A stretch of 5,144 bases of DNA from Candidatus Zixiibacteriota bacterium (GTDB lineage: Bacteria; Zixibacteria; MSB-5A5; GN15; JACZUZ01), in assembly GCA_022572905.1 (NCBI GenBank), contig JACZUZ010000190.1, positions 1-5,144 of the forward strand. The letters are read 5' to 3'. Positions 1 to 5,144 of this stretch are shown here, in pieces; the stretch's first letter is position 1; every line of letters begins with the position of its first letter. A program made the translations under genes and the position numbers. The notes under the pieces were generated by a model that did not search any database, was not told where the DNA came from, and saw only the letters and a list, made by a program, of their open reading frames with translations.

Positions 1-3
1 CAG

Positions 4-780
4 GTGTATGGTAAGGGCATGAGCAACTTTGTAACATCCTTTCGAAGTTCCGCTGGATTTACTCTAATCGATATTCTGGTAGCGATCATCGTTCTTTCGG
101 TAGTCTCTACTGTTGCATTCAAAACGATTCAACCCTCCATCGATGAGAGCGGCGCTCTCGAAGCCAAAGCGGAAATGGCAAGTTTAGCGCGAGCTATCGC
201 CGGGGACTTCGCGCTTGGAGAGAATATGACAGGATCATCTTTCGGGTATGTGGGCGATATCGGCGCCTTCCCCTCTTCATTCGCAGACTTGGCAACCAAC
301 CCGGGGGGATACGCTACCTGGAACGGACCATATATTCGCGATGACTTCACAGAAGACGCAGGGGGCCATCTCATTGATCCCTGGGGAGCGGCCTATGCAT
401 ATAGCGCCGGTGTTACTATTACATCAACAGGATCAGGGACAAGCATTGTTCACCAGCTCGCGGGAAACGCGGCTGATCTACTCAGTGTTTCCCTGAGCTG
501 TACTATACGCGGGGCGAACGGATCCCCTCCCGGCGCGGATAGCGCCAACCTCATTGCGACTATCACGTACCCGGATGGCGCAGGATCAATGGCCAGCGAC
601 ACAGCCGTAGTTTCCTCAATCGGACAATTCAGTTTTAGCGGACTTCCAGTCGGAATTTATTCGGTCAGAGTTGTGGAGTTAATCGCCGGAGATACAACAG
701 AGGTGGCTCTCAAGGCTCTGCCCGGCGCAACTTCAGTTACAAAAAACATTAGTATGCGCTTGTCCTCAGTGTCCTTTTGA
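4..780 (+). CDS. GspG-like pseudopilin with extra C-terminal beta domain
   Basis: Likely a type II secretion / type IV pilus-like pseudopilin, inserted in the inner membrane and matured by a prepilin peptidase. Counting from GTG at 4, residues 15-18 (SSAG) precede the cleavage site G18|F19. A hydrophobic helix follows at 19-39. Mature position +5 is Asp (FTLID) instead of the usual Glu. Residues 88-133 carry the GspG signature: a G-x-FP-x-S-x-x-DL stretch, then W-x-GPY, then DPWGAAYAY at 125-133. GspG proteins normally end soon after this motif. Here about 100 more residues follow (160-258), with an FSGLPVGIYSVRV stretch at 211-223 typical of carboxypeptidase-regulatory-like or CNA-B-like beta sandwiches. 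The start is uncertain: GTG at 4, ATG at 19 (giving a normal 13-residue leader with one Arg), or a codon left of the window, since the frame is open to the edge. No convincing ribosome site is visible. The gene lies upstream of pilMNOP-like genes on the same strand. Confidence 0.85.
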   Translation: MYGKGMSNFVTSFRSSAGFTLIDILVAIIVLSVVSTVAFKTIQPSIDESGALEAKAEMASLARAIAGDFALGENMTGSSFGYVGDIGAFPSSFADLATNPGGYATWNGPYIRDDFTEDAGGHLIDPWGAAYAYSAGVTITSTGSGTSIVHQLAGNAADLLSVSLSCTIRGANGSPPGADSANLIATITYPDGAGSMASDTAVVSSIGQFSFSGLPVGIYSVRVVELIAGDTTEVALKALPGATSVTKNISMRLSSVSF

Positions 781-935
781 GAATAATTATTTCTCGCAAA
801 ACTTCGTCTCACATTGAAACAATCAAAATGGCGCATTCAGTGAGGGTAGTTCTCACTGTCAGCGCTCGGATAAATCTACGGATTATCTGTAATCAAGTGA
901 ACCATCTATGGGGTTGGTTCGATAATGAGATATAG
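781..935. other. Intergenic gap between pseudopilin and pilMN-like gene
   Basis: This 155-base non-coding gap is much longer than the gaps among the following genes, which overlap. It contains the interrupted inverted repeat at 831-865. A short GAGAA/TTCTC hairpin at 779-795 overlaps the pseudopilin stop codon but has no T-tract after it. A GATAAT hexamer at 921-926 resembles a -10 box but has only a poor -35 partner (TGAACC, 898-903), and it would put the transcript start almost on the ATG at 936. The gap probably carries a control element for the downstream block, but I cannot identify a promoter with confidence. Confidence 0.5.
831..865. repeat. Interrupted inverted repeat (hairpin) upstream of pilMN-like gene
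   Basis: A perfect 7-bp inverted repeat, CAGTGAG (838-844) and CTCACTG (852-858), surrounds a 7-base loop. Beyond a symmetric 3x3 internal loop, GCGC (831-834) pairs with GCGC (862-865), giving an 11-bp interrupted stem. No T-run follows on the plus strand, so it is not a standard intrinsic terminator. It could be an RNA structure that separates expression of the pseudopilin from the downstream block, an mRNA-stabilising stem, or a dyad binding site for a regulator. Its function is inference only. Confidence 0.45.
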
Positions 936-2582
936 ATGATTAACTTCCCGGACAAAATGCTCAAAAGATCGTCAAACGAGGAGACCGATGACAAACTTGA
1001 AAGTCGCTCTATAAGCGAGGCCTCAATTCGCCCGATTAGATCTTTTCCACATCTGGAGTGGGCGATTTCGGTGGCGATTCAACTGGACGCAAATTCGTTT
1101 CAGTATTGCGTTGCGAAGAAGTCTCCTTTTGGAACGAAGATTCTAGACTATTCGAAGATATATCTTCCAAAAGACAAAAGAACGAAGGAAAATCGCCAGG
1201 AATTTCTGTCATCCGAAATATCACATCTTGTAGAATCTTTTCCTCCCTGCAAAGCAAAATACACTCTCGTTGTCGACGGTGAAAATGCGGTTTTTCGAGT
1301 TTTCGATCTACCACAAATGCCAGCGACCGAGCTTGCCAAAGCGGTATTCTTCGAAGGGGAAAAACGCACGCCCTTTCTATTGGAAGAGGCGCATTACGGA
1401 CACCGCGCCATCGAGAAAAAATCCTCAGCGTCTACAAAGCAAATAACTGTCGCTCTAAGCGCTATCACTCGGGAACATCTCCAAAGTCTGACAGATCTTT
1501 TTGGAACCTTTGGGATCAAGTTTGAGAAAATTCATCTCGACGCCGAAGTAATGGGCCATCTGCTGTCGTTAGTTCCTGATTTCAATATCAACAGTCCATA
1601 CGGTATTCTGAACATCAAACCGCAGGGATCAGACTTCGCATTTTATCGGGGAGATGCATTGAAGTTCCTGCACCGCTCATCGGTTGGCTCCGAGCAATTG
1701 CATCTGTCAAACCATATGGCGGACGTTGATTCTAATGCGTTGCCCAGAGAGCTGGAGAGATTCGCAAAAACTCTCGCATTTGAGGCTGAAAGCTGTCTCG
1801 ATTACTATTCCGCGCAAGGCTCGGCGGATTCGCTAGACCGATTTTTCGTAGTCGGCGATCTTACATATTCGGATGAAATTGTCAAGGGATTCACTGAGAG
1901 ATTCGGTATTTCATTCACTCCCTTCCCTGTCGATTGTCTTAAGCGCTATTTCAGCGATCCCTCAGCGGCGCTTCCTGGTGTCGCGGGCGCTCTTTCTGTG
2001 ATAGCTTCGGCCGTGAGCTCCCAAGAATTTTGCGATCTCGCTCCACAGAAAACAAAGCTTCTCAGGCAAAGATCAACGTTCATTCGCCGCTCGCTGACGC
2101 TTTCTCTGGGAGCGCTGGCATTAGTGGGTGTCCTTGTAGGAGGCGCTCTTCTGAAGAGATCATACGCTTTTGAGCAAAAACAAGCCCTTGCCAAAGCGGT
2201 TGAGGACATTGAATCATCTTCCGGATTCGCTTTGAGTGTCGTACTTGAGCGCCAGTTGGCTCTCCATGAGCGGCTTGTAAAAGATTTAAGTTCTAACTCC
2301 GGTTCGTATCATCTTATGATGAAAGAACTGTCTAGCCTGACACCAGAAACGGTTGAACTGAGATTTTTCGAATATCTATCTAACCAGACCAATTCACGAC
2401 CGCTTTTGACAGGAATAGTTACATCCAAAACTATCCCGCCGGAAATCATTCTGGCCGATTATATTTTCAGACTTGAAAGCTCACCCGTATTCAGCAATGT
2501 GATTCTGGAATCGGAATCAAAACACCGCAAGGGATCATCCCGGATGATTACTTTCACTATCAGACTGGACGCGCTGACATGA
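936..2582 (+). CDS. PilM-PilN fusion protein (GspL-like inner-membrane assembly protein)
   Basis: Predicted inner-membrane platform protein of a type IV pilus / type II secretion-like machine. Residues 39-365 match the cytoplasmic actin-like PilM fold; the clearest stretch is 118-151 (FRVFDLPQMP, then an AVFFEGEKRTPFLLEE segment, the counterpart of PilM's LPxMP...E...PF.LEE). A helix at about 386-406 crosses the membrane. Residues 407-548 resemble PilN: a short amphipathic region, a SLTPETVELRF segment at 467-477, and an LESSPVFSNV segment at 513-522. PilM and PilN are usually separate proteins; a single chain of this shape is the layout of GspL. The usual nucleotide-binding motifs of PilM look degenerate. 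Residues 1-38 are a polar extension outside the fold. The start at 936 is the longest ATG; 957 (residue 8) is an in-frame alternative, and neither has a strong ribosome site. The stop overlaps the next gene by four bases (ATGA). Confidence 0.82.
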   Translation: MINFPDKMLKRSSNEETDDKLESRSISEASIRPIRSFPHLEWAISVAIQLDANSFQYCVAKKSPFGTKILDYSKIYLPKDKRTKENRQEFLSSEISHLVESFPPCKAKYTLVVDGENAVFRVFDLPQMPATELAKAVFFEGEKRTPFLLEEAHYGHRAIEKKSSASTKQITVALSAITREHLQSLTDLFGTFGIKFEKIHLDAEVMGHLLSLVPDFNINSPYGILNIKPQGSDFAFYRGDALKFLHRSSVGSEQLHLSNHMADVDSNALPRELERFAKTLAFEAESCLDYYSAQGSADSLDRFFVVGDLTYSDEIVKGFTERFGISFTPFPVDCLKRYFSDPSAALPGVAGALSVIASAVSSQEFCDLAPQKTKLLRQRSTFIRRSLTLSLGALALVGVLVGGALLKRSYAFEQKQALAKAVEDIESSSGFALSVVLERQLALHERLVKDLSSNSGSYHLMMKELSSLTPETVELRFFEYLSNQTNSRPLLTGIVTSKTIPPEIILADYIFRLESSPVFSNVILESESKHRKGSSRMITFTIRLDALT

Positions 2583-3154
2583 TTCCAATCCACAAGAATA
2601 CAATCATGCTTTCGTTGGCTCTGGTGGCTTTCGTTGTGGCGAGTGTTTTTCTGGTTCAGCGCCCGATTGAGGAATCGTATCGGGATGTCTCCATCGAATT
2701 TCAGAATTTAAGCGCCAAAATCGAGCGGTACGGTTTGAAGTTCAGACGCGTGAATGAAATTCTCCAGCGCAGAAATTCTCTCTCTTCCAAAAGATCGCTT
2801 TTGCTGTCTACGCTTTATAGTTGCCAGGAGGCGATGAAGCTGGTGGAAAATATCGATTCAAGAGCAACGCGCCTTAATCTCAATATTGGAGAGATTTCGC
2901 CGTCGGTGAATGAGCTGTTGCAAATCGGAAACACACTTCCCGGAGACAGCACTCCTCACTTTTTGAATATATCCGTAGGAATGACCGGTGGTTTCAAGGA
3001 AGCGGGAATATTTCTTGAAGAGATTCAGGAGGAGAATTGGTTCTGGAATCTTAACAGCATTCATATAAGAGCTCGCGAAGAAGGAAAAGTTCCGGCTGAA
3101 TACGCGCTGAGCTTTAAAGCCATTCTTGGACCGGTAGGTATCAAAAATGAGTGA
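2579..3154 (+). CDS. PilO/GspM-like inner-membrane assembly protein
   Basis: Bitopic inner-membrane protein expected to pair with the PilN part of the preceding fusion in the periplasm. A transmembrane helix spans about residues 8-26. A charged, probably coiled-coil segment follows at 31-75, and a ferredoxin-like region at about 98-185. Within the latter, a FLNISVGMTGGFKEAGIFLEEI stretch (residues 128-149) fits the PilO pattern of a beta strand, a gap and a helix (v.G.y..l..FL..i). The length of 191 residues is normal for PilO. Sequence alone separates PilO from GspM poorly; position between PilMN- and PilP-like genes is the main argument. The ATG overlaps the upstream stop as ATGA, and the end overlaps the next gene by eight bases, implying translational coupling in one transcript. 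Confidence 0.72.
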   Translation: MIPIHKNTIMLSLALVAFVVASVFLVQRPIEESYRDVSIEFQNLSAKIERYGLKFRRVNEILQRRNSLSSKRSLLLSTLYSCQEAMKLVENIDSRATRLNLNIGEISPSVNELLQIGNTLPGDSTPHFLNISVGMTGGFKEAGIFLEEIQEENWFWNLNSIHIRAREEGKVPAEYALSFKAILGPVGIKNE

Positions 3155-3581
3155 CAAGACACGTAAAATTGTTCTTCTGGGAATACTGGCGCTTACTACC
3201 ATTTGGGGATATAATAATTTCTCGAACCCAGCCCCCGCAACCGAGGGGACTCCTGCAAAGTCAACTTCCGCTACTCAAGCGCTGACAATAGATGCATCGG
3301 CCCGTCTGCCCGAATCAATTGTGAAGACACTCTCTGACAAGCCCTGGGGAGACGATCCATTCTATGATCGTACAACAAGACGCACACAGACAGCAACGCC
3401 ACTTGAGCCGAAGTTGCAGGCGATTTTCTATAACGATGTGTCATCCTCGGCTTATATCGACGGACGTCTTGTCAGAGTAGGTGACAAAATCGGCGATTCG
3501 GAAGTTAGTGAAATCGGACCAGACTCTGTCAAACTTGAGAGAGACGGAAAAACTATCACGCTGATTATCAAAACAGGATAA
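3147..3581 (+). CDS. PilP/GspC-like periplasmic linker protein
   Basis: Small inner-membrane-anchored periplasmic protein that in this family connects the PilN/PilO (GspL/GspM) platform to the secretin. Residues 7-22 form an N-terminal membrane anchor. A Pro/Thr/Ser/Ala-rich linker runs to about 60, followed by a PWGDDPFYD motif (66-74). A beta-rich homology region sits at 88-142, with the I-x-G-R-L-V-R-VGDKIG...V..I..D.VKL pattern seen in PilP, GspC and GspB C-terminal domains. The protein contains no cysteine, so it cannot be a lipoprotein as classical PilP is; the anchored form resembles GspC. The ATG overlaps the upstream stop by eight bases; an AGG at about 3135-3137 could serve as its ribosome site. 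The next gene downstream is the ruined secretin, its expected partner. Confidence 0.75.
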   Translation: MSDKTRKIVLLGILALTTIWGYNNFSNPAPATEGTPAKSTSATQALTIDASARLPESIVKTLSDKPWGDDPFYDRTTRRTQTATPLEPKLQAIFYNDVSSSAYIDGRLVRVGDKIGDSEVSEIGPDSVKLERDGKTITLIIKTG

Positions 3582-3591
3582 GTCCGAAATG
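3575..3591 (+). promoter_or_regulatory. Ribosome site and start codon of the former secretin gene
   Basis: AGGA at 3575-3578 lies ten bases before ATG at 3589-3591. This is a plausible Shine-Dalgarno spacing, and the site sits across the stop codon of the PilP-like gene, as expected in a coupled operon. It marks the original start of the secretin gene although the body of that gene is lost. Confidence 0.45.
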
Positions 3592-3904
3592 CGACACACT
3601 TTCAAGACAGTCAAAATATTACTGTGCGCTAGAATTCTATTATTGTCGCAGAGAGCAACATCTCTTCGCTCCCAGAGCGCCAATACTGGTCACTACTGAG
3701 AGATCAGTGCGGACTACTGTGACATGCGCGGAGAATGAAACTATTGTTATCGGTGGACTCTTACAAGAGAGCGAGATTGTCAATATCGAGAAAGTGTTCT
3801 TATTGGGTGATGTTCCTATTCTGGGCGCCTTGTTCAGGCATAAGCGCATAGAAACCGAAACTACCGACTTAATTATTATGATCACACCGACCATATTGCG
3901 TTAA
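3589..3904 (+). pseudogene. Collapsed secretin gene (PilQ/GspD family remnant)
   Basis: Remnant of the outer-membrane secretin that forms the exit pore for pili or secreted proteins. The C-terminal part, read in frame from about 3677 to the stop at 3902-3904, is unmistakable: PILVTTERSVRTTV, then ENETIVIGGLL, then LLGDVPILGALFR, then TTDLIIMITPTIL. These are the conserved closing motifs of the secretin beta-barrel domain. At the 5' end, ATG 3589 begins a basic then hydrophobic stretch (MRHTFKTVKILLCA) like a signal-peptide start, in a different frame that stops at 3697-3699. Between them, the third frame gives NSIIVAESNISSLPE (3633-3677), resembling the 'TNsliV...' motif of secretin N-domains. 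About 100 codons of an expected 500-700 remain. A GTG at 3707 could start a 65-residue fragment, but this would lack a signal peptide and most of the barrel. An assembly error is an alternative explanation. Confidence 0.8.
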
Positions 3905-3983
3905 GACGGCCGTGACGCTATCAACGAGTACTTATTTTGTACTGTATTAAGTCTAATTAAAAAAATTTGCGCTGAAACGAAAT
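3905..3983. other. AT-rich spacer between convergent gene groups
   Basis: This short non-coding spacer lies between the 3' ends of the plus-strand secretin remnant and the minus-strand MauE-like gene. It holds a 5-bp inverted repeat AGTAC/GTACT (3927-3931 and 3939-3943) with a 7-base loop and no T-run, and an A7 tract at 3959-3965 that is part of the possible terminator described separately. Confidence 0.6.
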
Positions 3984-3985
3984 TT
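3959..3985 (-). terminator. Possible weak intrinsic terminator of the rhodanese-MauE operon
   Basis: On the minus strand AAATTTCG (3985-3978) can pair with CG-c-AAATTT (3971-3963), an eight-base-pair stem with one bulged base. The 3' arm runs into a T7 tract (3965-3959). The stem is mostly A-T and overlaps the stop codon of the MauE-like gene, so termination would be weak. A stronger but unassociated hairpin (3991-4014) lies just upstream, inside the gene's last codons. Confidence 0.3.
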
Positions 3986-4427
3986 ACTTCCAGCAGTAGC
4001 CTTTGGCATTGCTGAATAAAAGCGGCAGAGCCAGCGCGATAAACCCCAGATCACGCCAAACGACGCCCCACATATCTCCGGCCACTTCGGGATTCTGCGT
4101 AAAACAGCCACAATCAATATTGATACCTTTCGAAATAGCTATCAGTACGGCCATAGTGAAAACGACCAACATCAAGTTGATCAGGAGAGATGAAGCTCGT
4201 CTCCAGAACCCCAGAAGAATTCCCAAACCCGCAACCAGTTCAATCCAGGGCAGTGTTAGAGCAAATATGTTGACCGCCGGGCCGGGGATAATGTGATAAT
4301 TGTTGACCGATTTCGCGAACGCAGCTGGATCGAGAATTTTGCTGTAGGCGGCGTAAATAAAAATTCCGGCGACTGCCAAACGCAGAAGCAGAATTAGTTG
4401 CGGATTGTCGATCAAGCGTCTAATCAT
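3984..4427 (-). CDS. MauE/DoxX-family membrane protein
   Basis: Small inner-membrane protein of the DoxX-like/MauE family. MauE is known to be needed, with MauD, for methylamine dehydrogenase maturation, where many disulfides form; most homologues outside that pathway have no assigned role. Four hydrophobic helices are visible at about 11-28, 52-74, 79-99 and 123-139. Helix 1 is followed by the family's Y-x-x-Y-S-K-I-x-D-P-x-x-F-A-K-S-V-x-N-Y segment (25-44). A periplasmic-type loop after helix 3 has DCGCF (C106, C108), and another Cys lies near the end (C145). The length of 147 residues is normal. No mau structural genes are present, so a methylamine role is not supported. ATG at 4427 lies 11 bases after the rhodanese stop; the ribosome site is weak (AGAG about nine bases upstream). 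Co-transcription with the rhodanese gene suggests a joint thiol or sulfur role. Confidence 0.85.
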   Translation of the reverse strand: MIRRLIDNPQLILLLRLAVAGIFIYAAYSKILDPAAFAKSVNNYHIIPGPAVNIFALTLPWIELVAGLGILLGFWRRASSLLINLMLVVFTMAVLIAISKGINIDCGCFTQNPEVAGDMWGVVWRDLGFIALALPLLFSNAKGYCWK

Positions 4428-4438
4428 TACGCAATACT

Positions 4439-4984
4439 CTAACCTTCAATTTCTCCTGTTGGGCTCAAACGAAAGGCGGAGCCACCCGAATCTGTCGGCA
4501 GTTCTCTTAGCTCCCAGTCATTCCATCCCCCAAAGAAAATATTCACTCTTGTAAATCCGGTGTCGCTGAGAAATCGGGCCAAATAAAGCGAAAGGTCACA
4601 ATCGGCTCCACCACAATAAATCACAGTTGTCGCAGACCAGTCTGAGCTGTTTAGAAAGTCCGTGAGATGAATTTCCTCCCCTTCAAAGGGAACGTTTATT
4701 GCGCCCTCAATGTGTCCCTGCTGGTAATCGTATTCGTCACGAGCGTCGACGAACAAAACGTCGGAGGCGTTAAACAGATTCGCAGCTTCGGAGACAGAAA
4801 CATACGGCGGATCGGTCGAATCGGCCGCTTCGGGAATTACGGCGGTGTCCCCGGGGGAGAAAGCGAGATAATGGCCGACATAGTACTTCGGAGCGGAGTC
4901 ATTCACGAAGAAATTTAATGTTCCCAGAGCAAATGAAATCACAACGATAGCGACGACTCGGATTATTGTGTGTGAACTAAACAT
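4439..4984 (-). CDS. Membrane-anchored rhodanese-like protein
   Basis: Single rhodanese domain tethered by an N-terminal helix (residues about 7-25), probably facing the periplasm. Rhodaneses move sulfane sulfur through a catalytic cysteine. Landmarks: VSVSEAANLF at 62-71 (domain entry), FVDARDEYDYQQGHIEGA at 78-95 (CH2A-type motif), VIYCGGADCD at 121-130 with C124 as the expected persulfide-forming residue, and FFGGWNDWE at 150-158 (CH2B-type motif). The active-site loop has a second cysteine, C129, five residues on, where standard rhodaneses have Arg or another non-thiol residue; this could allow an internal disulfide. The ATG at 4984 is directly preceded in frame by TAA, so it is the longest possible start; no good ribosome site is seen. 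The stop is 11 bases before the MauE-like gene, indicating an operon. The substrate is unknown. Confidence 0.87.
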   Translation of the reverse strand: MFSSHTIIRVVAIVVISFALGTLNFFVNDSAPKYYVGHYLAFSPGDTAVIPEAADSTDPPYVSVSEAANLFNASDVLFVDARDEYDYQQGHIEGAINVPFEGEEIHLTDFLNSSDWSATTVIYCGGADCDLSLYLARFLSDTGFTRVNIFFGGWNDWELRELPTDSGGSAFRLSPTGEIEG

Positions 4985-5090
4985 TTATTTTTTTAGAGAT
5001 ACTTCTTCTCGAGGCCGGCCCGATGTGGGGCATAGAGACTTTTACTAAGATGCTGTCGAAATGTTTCCGACTTACGCATTAACAATGGAC
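4985..5090. other. Gap upstream of rhodanese gene
   Basis: This 106-base stretch separates the minus-strand gene at the right edge from the rhodanese gene. It contains an 8-base palindrome GGCCGGCC (5013-5020) and a T-rich run next to the rhodanese start. I find no well-spaced promoter boxes and no stem followed by a T-tract on the minus strand, so whether the three minus-strand genes share a transcript stays open. Confidence 0.4.
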
Positions 5091-5144
5091 CTAACTCAGA
5101 CCCACGATCACTCCTACAATAATCACTCCAAGGCCCAACAACAA
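5091..5144 (-). CDS. 3' end of a membrane protein gene (partial)
   Basis: Reading the minus strand from the right edge gives 17 residues, LLLGLGVIIVGVIVGLS, then TAG at 5093-5091. The stretch is entirely hydrophobic and Gly/Val-rich, ending right after the helix. This resembles the last transmembrane helix of a small transporter such as an EamA/DMT-type permease, though it is far too short to assign a family. It runs in the same direction as the rhodanese and MauE-like genes, with a 106-base gap to the former. Chance open frame of this length is possible; the strong hydrophobicity is the only support. Confidence 0.4.
   Translation of the reverse strand: MLLGLGVIIVGVIVGLS

Noticed and set aside
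779..795. GAGAA/TTCTC hairpin across the pseudopilin stop as a terminator
   Set aside because: It has only five base pairs, a mostly A-T surround and no T-tract after it.
867..883. CGGAT direct repeat (867-871 and 879-883) as a tandem binding site
   Set aside because: The flanking bases of the two copies do not match, so the similarity is only five bases and expected by chance.
898..926. Sigma-70-like promoter (TGAACC - 17 bases - GATAAT) before the pilMN-like gene
   Set aside because: The -35 box matches only three of six positions, and the start point would leave virtually no leader before ATG 936.
988..1014. ATG at 988 with a strong GAGGAG ribosome-like site at 978-983
   Set aside because: It is out of frame with the PilM-like gene and opens only eight codons before TAA. 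The bases also encode part of the Glu-Glu-Thr-Asp-Asp stretch of the real gene, so the match is likely incidental.
3707..3904. Independent 65-residue gene starting at GTG 3707
   Set aside because: The same frame is open and secretin-like from about 3677. The product is only the tail of a secretin, with no signal peptide and no sign of a ribosome site for this GTG.
3927..3943. AGTAC/GTACT inverted repeat as terminator for the plus-strand block
   Set aside because: The stem has five base pairs of low stability and no T-run follows it on the plus strand.
3991..4014. Strong hairpin (CAGCAGT-GCC / GGC-ATTGCTG with one bulge) as terminator of the MauE-like gene
   Set aside because: It lies inside the last codons of the gene, and on the minus strand it is followed by GAAGTAAATT, not a T-tract. 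The later A-T stem next to the T7 tract is a better candidate.
5013..5020. GGCCGGCC palindrome as an operator
   Set aside because: It is a single short GC palindrome, also a common restriction-site sequence, with no repeat partner or promoter nearby.

Overview
The window holds two convergent gene groups from what looks like a Gram-negative (diderm) bacterium of moderate GC. The diderm inference rests on inner-membrane assembly proteins of the type IV pilus / type II secretion class and on the C-terminal piece of an outer-membrane secretin. The taxon cannot be fixed from the sequence. A lineage from the FCB/Zixibacteria-like candidate phyla would fit the gene style, but that is a guess.

Plus strand, 1-3904: (i) a GspG-like pseudopilin with a class III prepilin leader and an unusual C-terminal beta-rich domain; (ii) a 155-base gap with an interrupted inverted repeat; (iii) a tightly overlapping block coding for a PilM-PilN fusion (GspL-like architecture), a PilO/GspM-like protein and a PilP/GspC-like protein; (iv) the wreck of a secretin (PilQ/GspD) gene. 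The order M-N-O-P-Q is the classical pilMNOPQ order, so the secretin is exactly where it should be. However, only about 316 bases of a gene that is normally 1.5-2.1 kb remain, and they read as pieces in different frames. The assembly platform here would therefore lack its own outer-membrane pore unless another secretin exists elsewhere in the genome.

Minus strand, 5144-3984: the last 17 codons of a membrane protein entering from the right edge, then a membrane-anchored rhodanese-like protein and, 11 bases downstream, a MauE/DoxX-family four-helix membrane protein with a Cys-Gly-Cys motif. The rhodanese and MauE genes look like one two-gene operon, possibly concerned with sulfur or thiol-disulfide chemistry at the inner membrane. 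The two gene groups converge on a 79-base AT-rich spacer (3905-3983).

No tRNA, rRNA, CRISPR array, insertion sequence or phage gene was recognised. The most interesting points are the collapsed secretin, the fused PilM-PilN protein whose actin-like nucleotide-binding motifs all look eroded, and the pseudopilin with an Asp at the +5 position and an added C-terminal domain.
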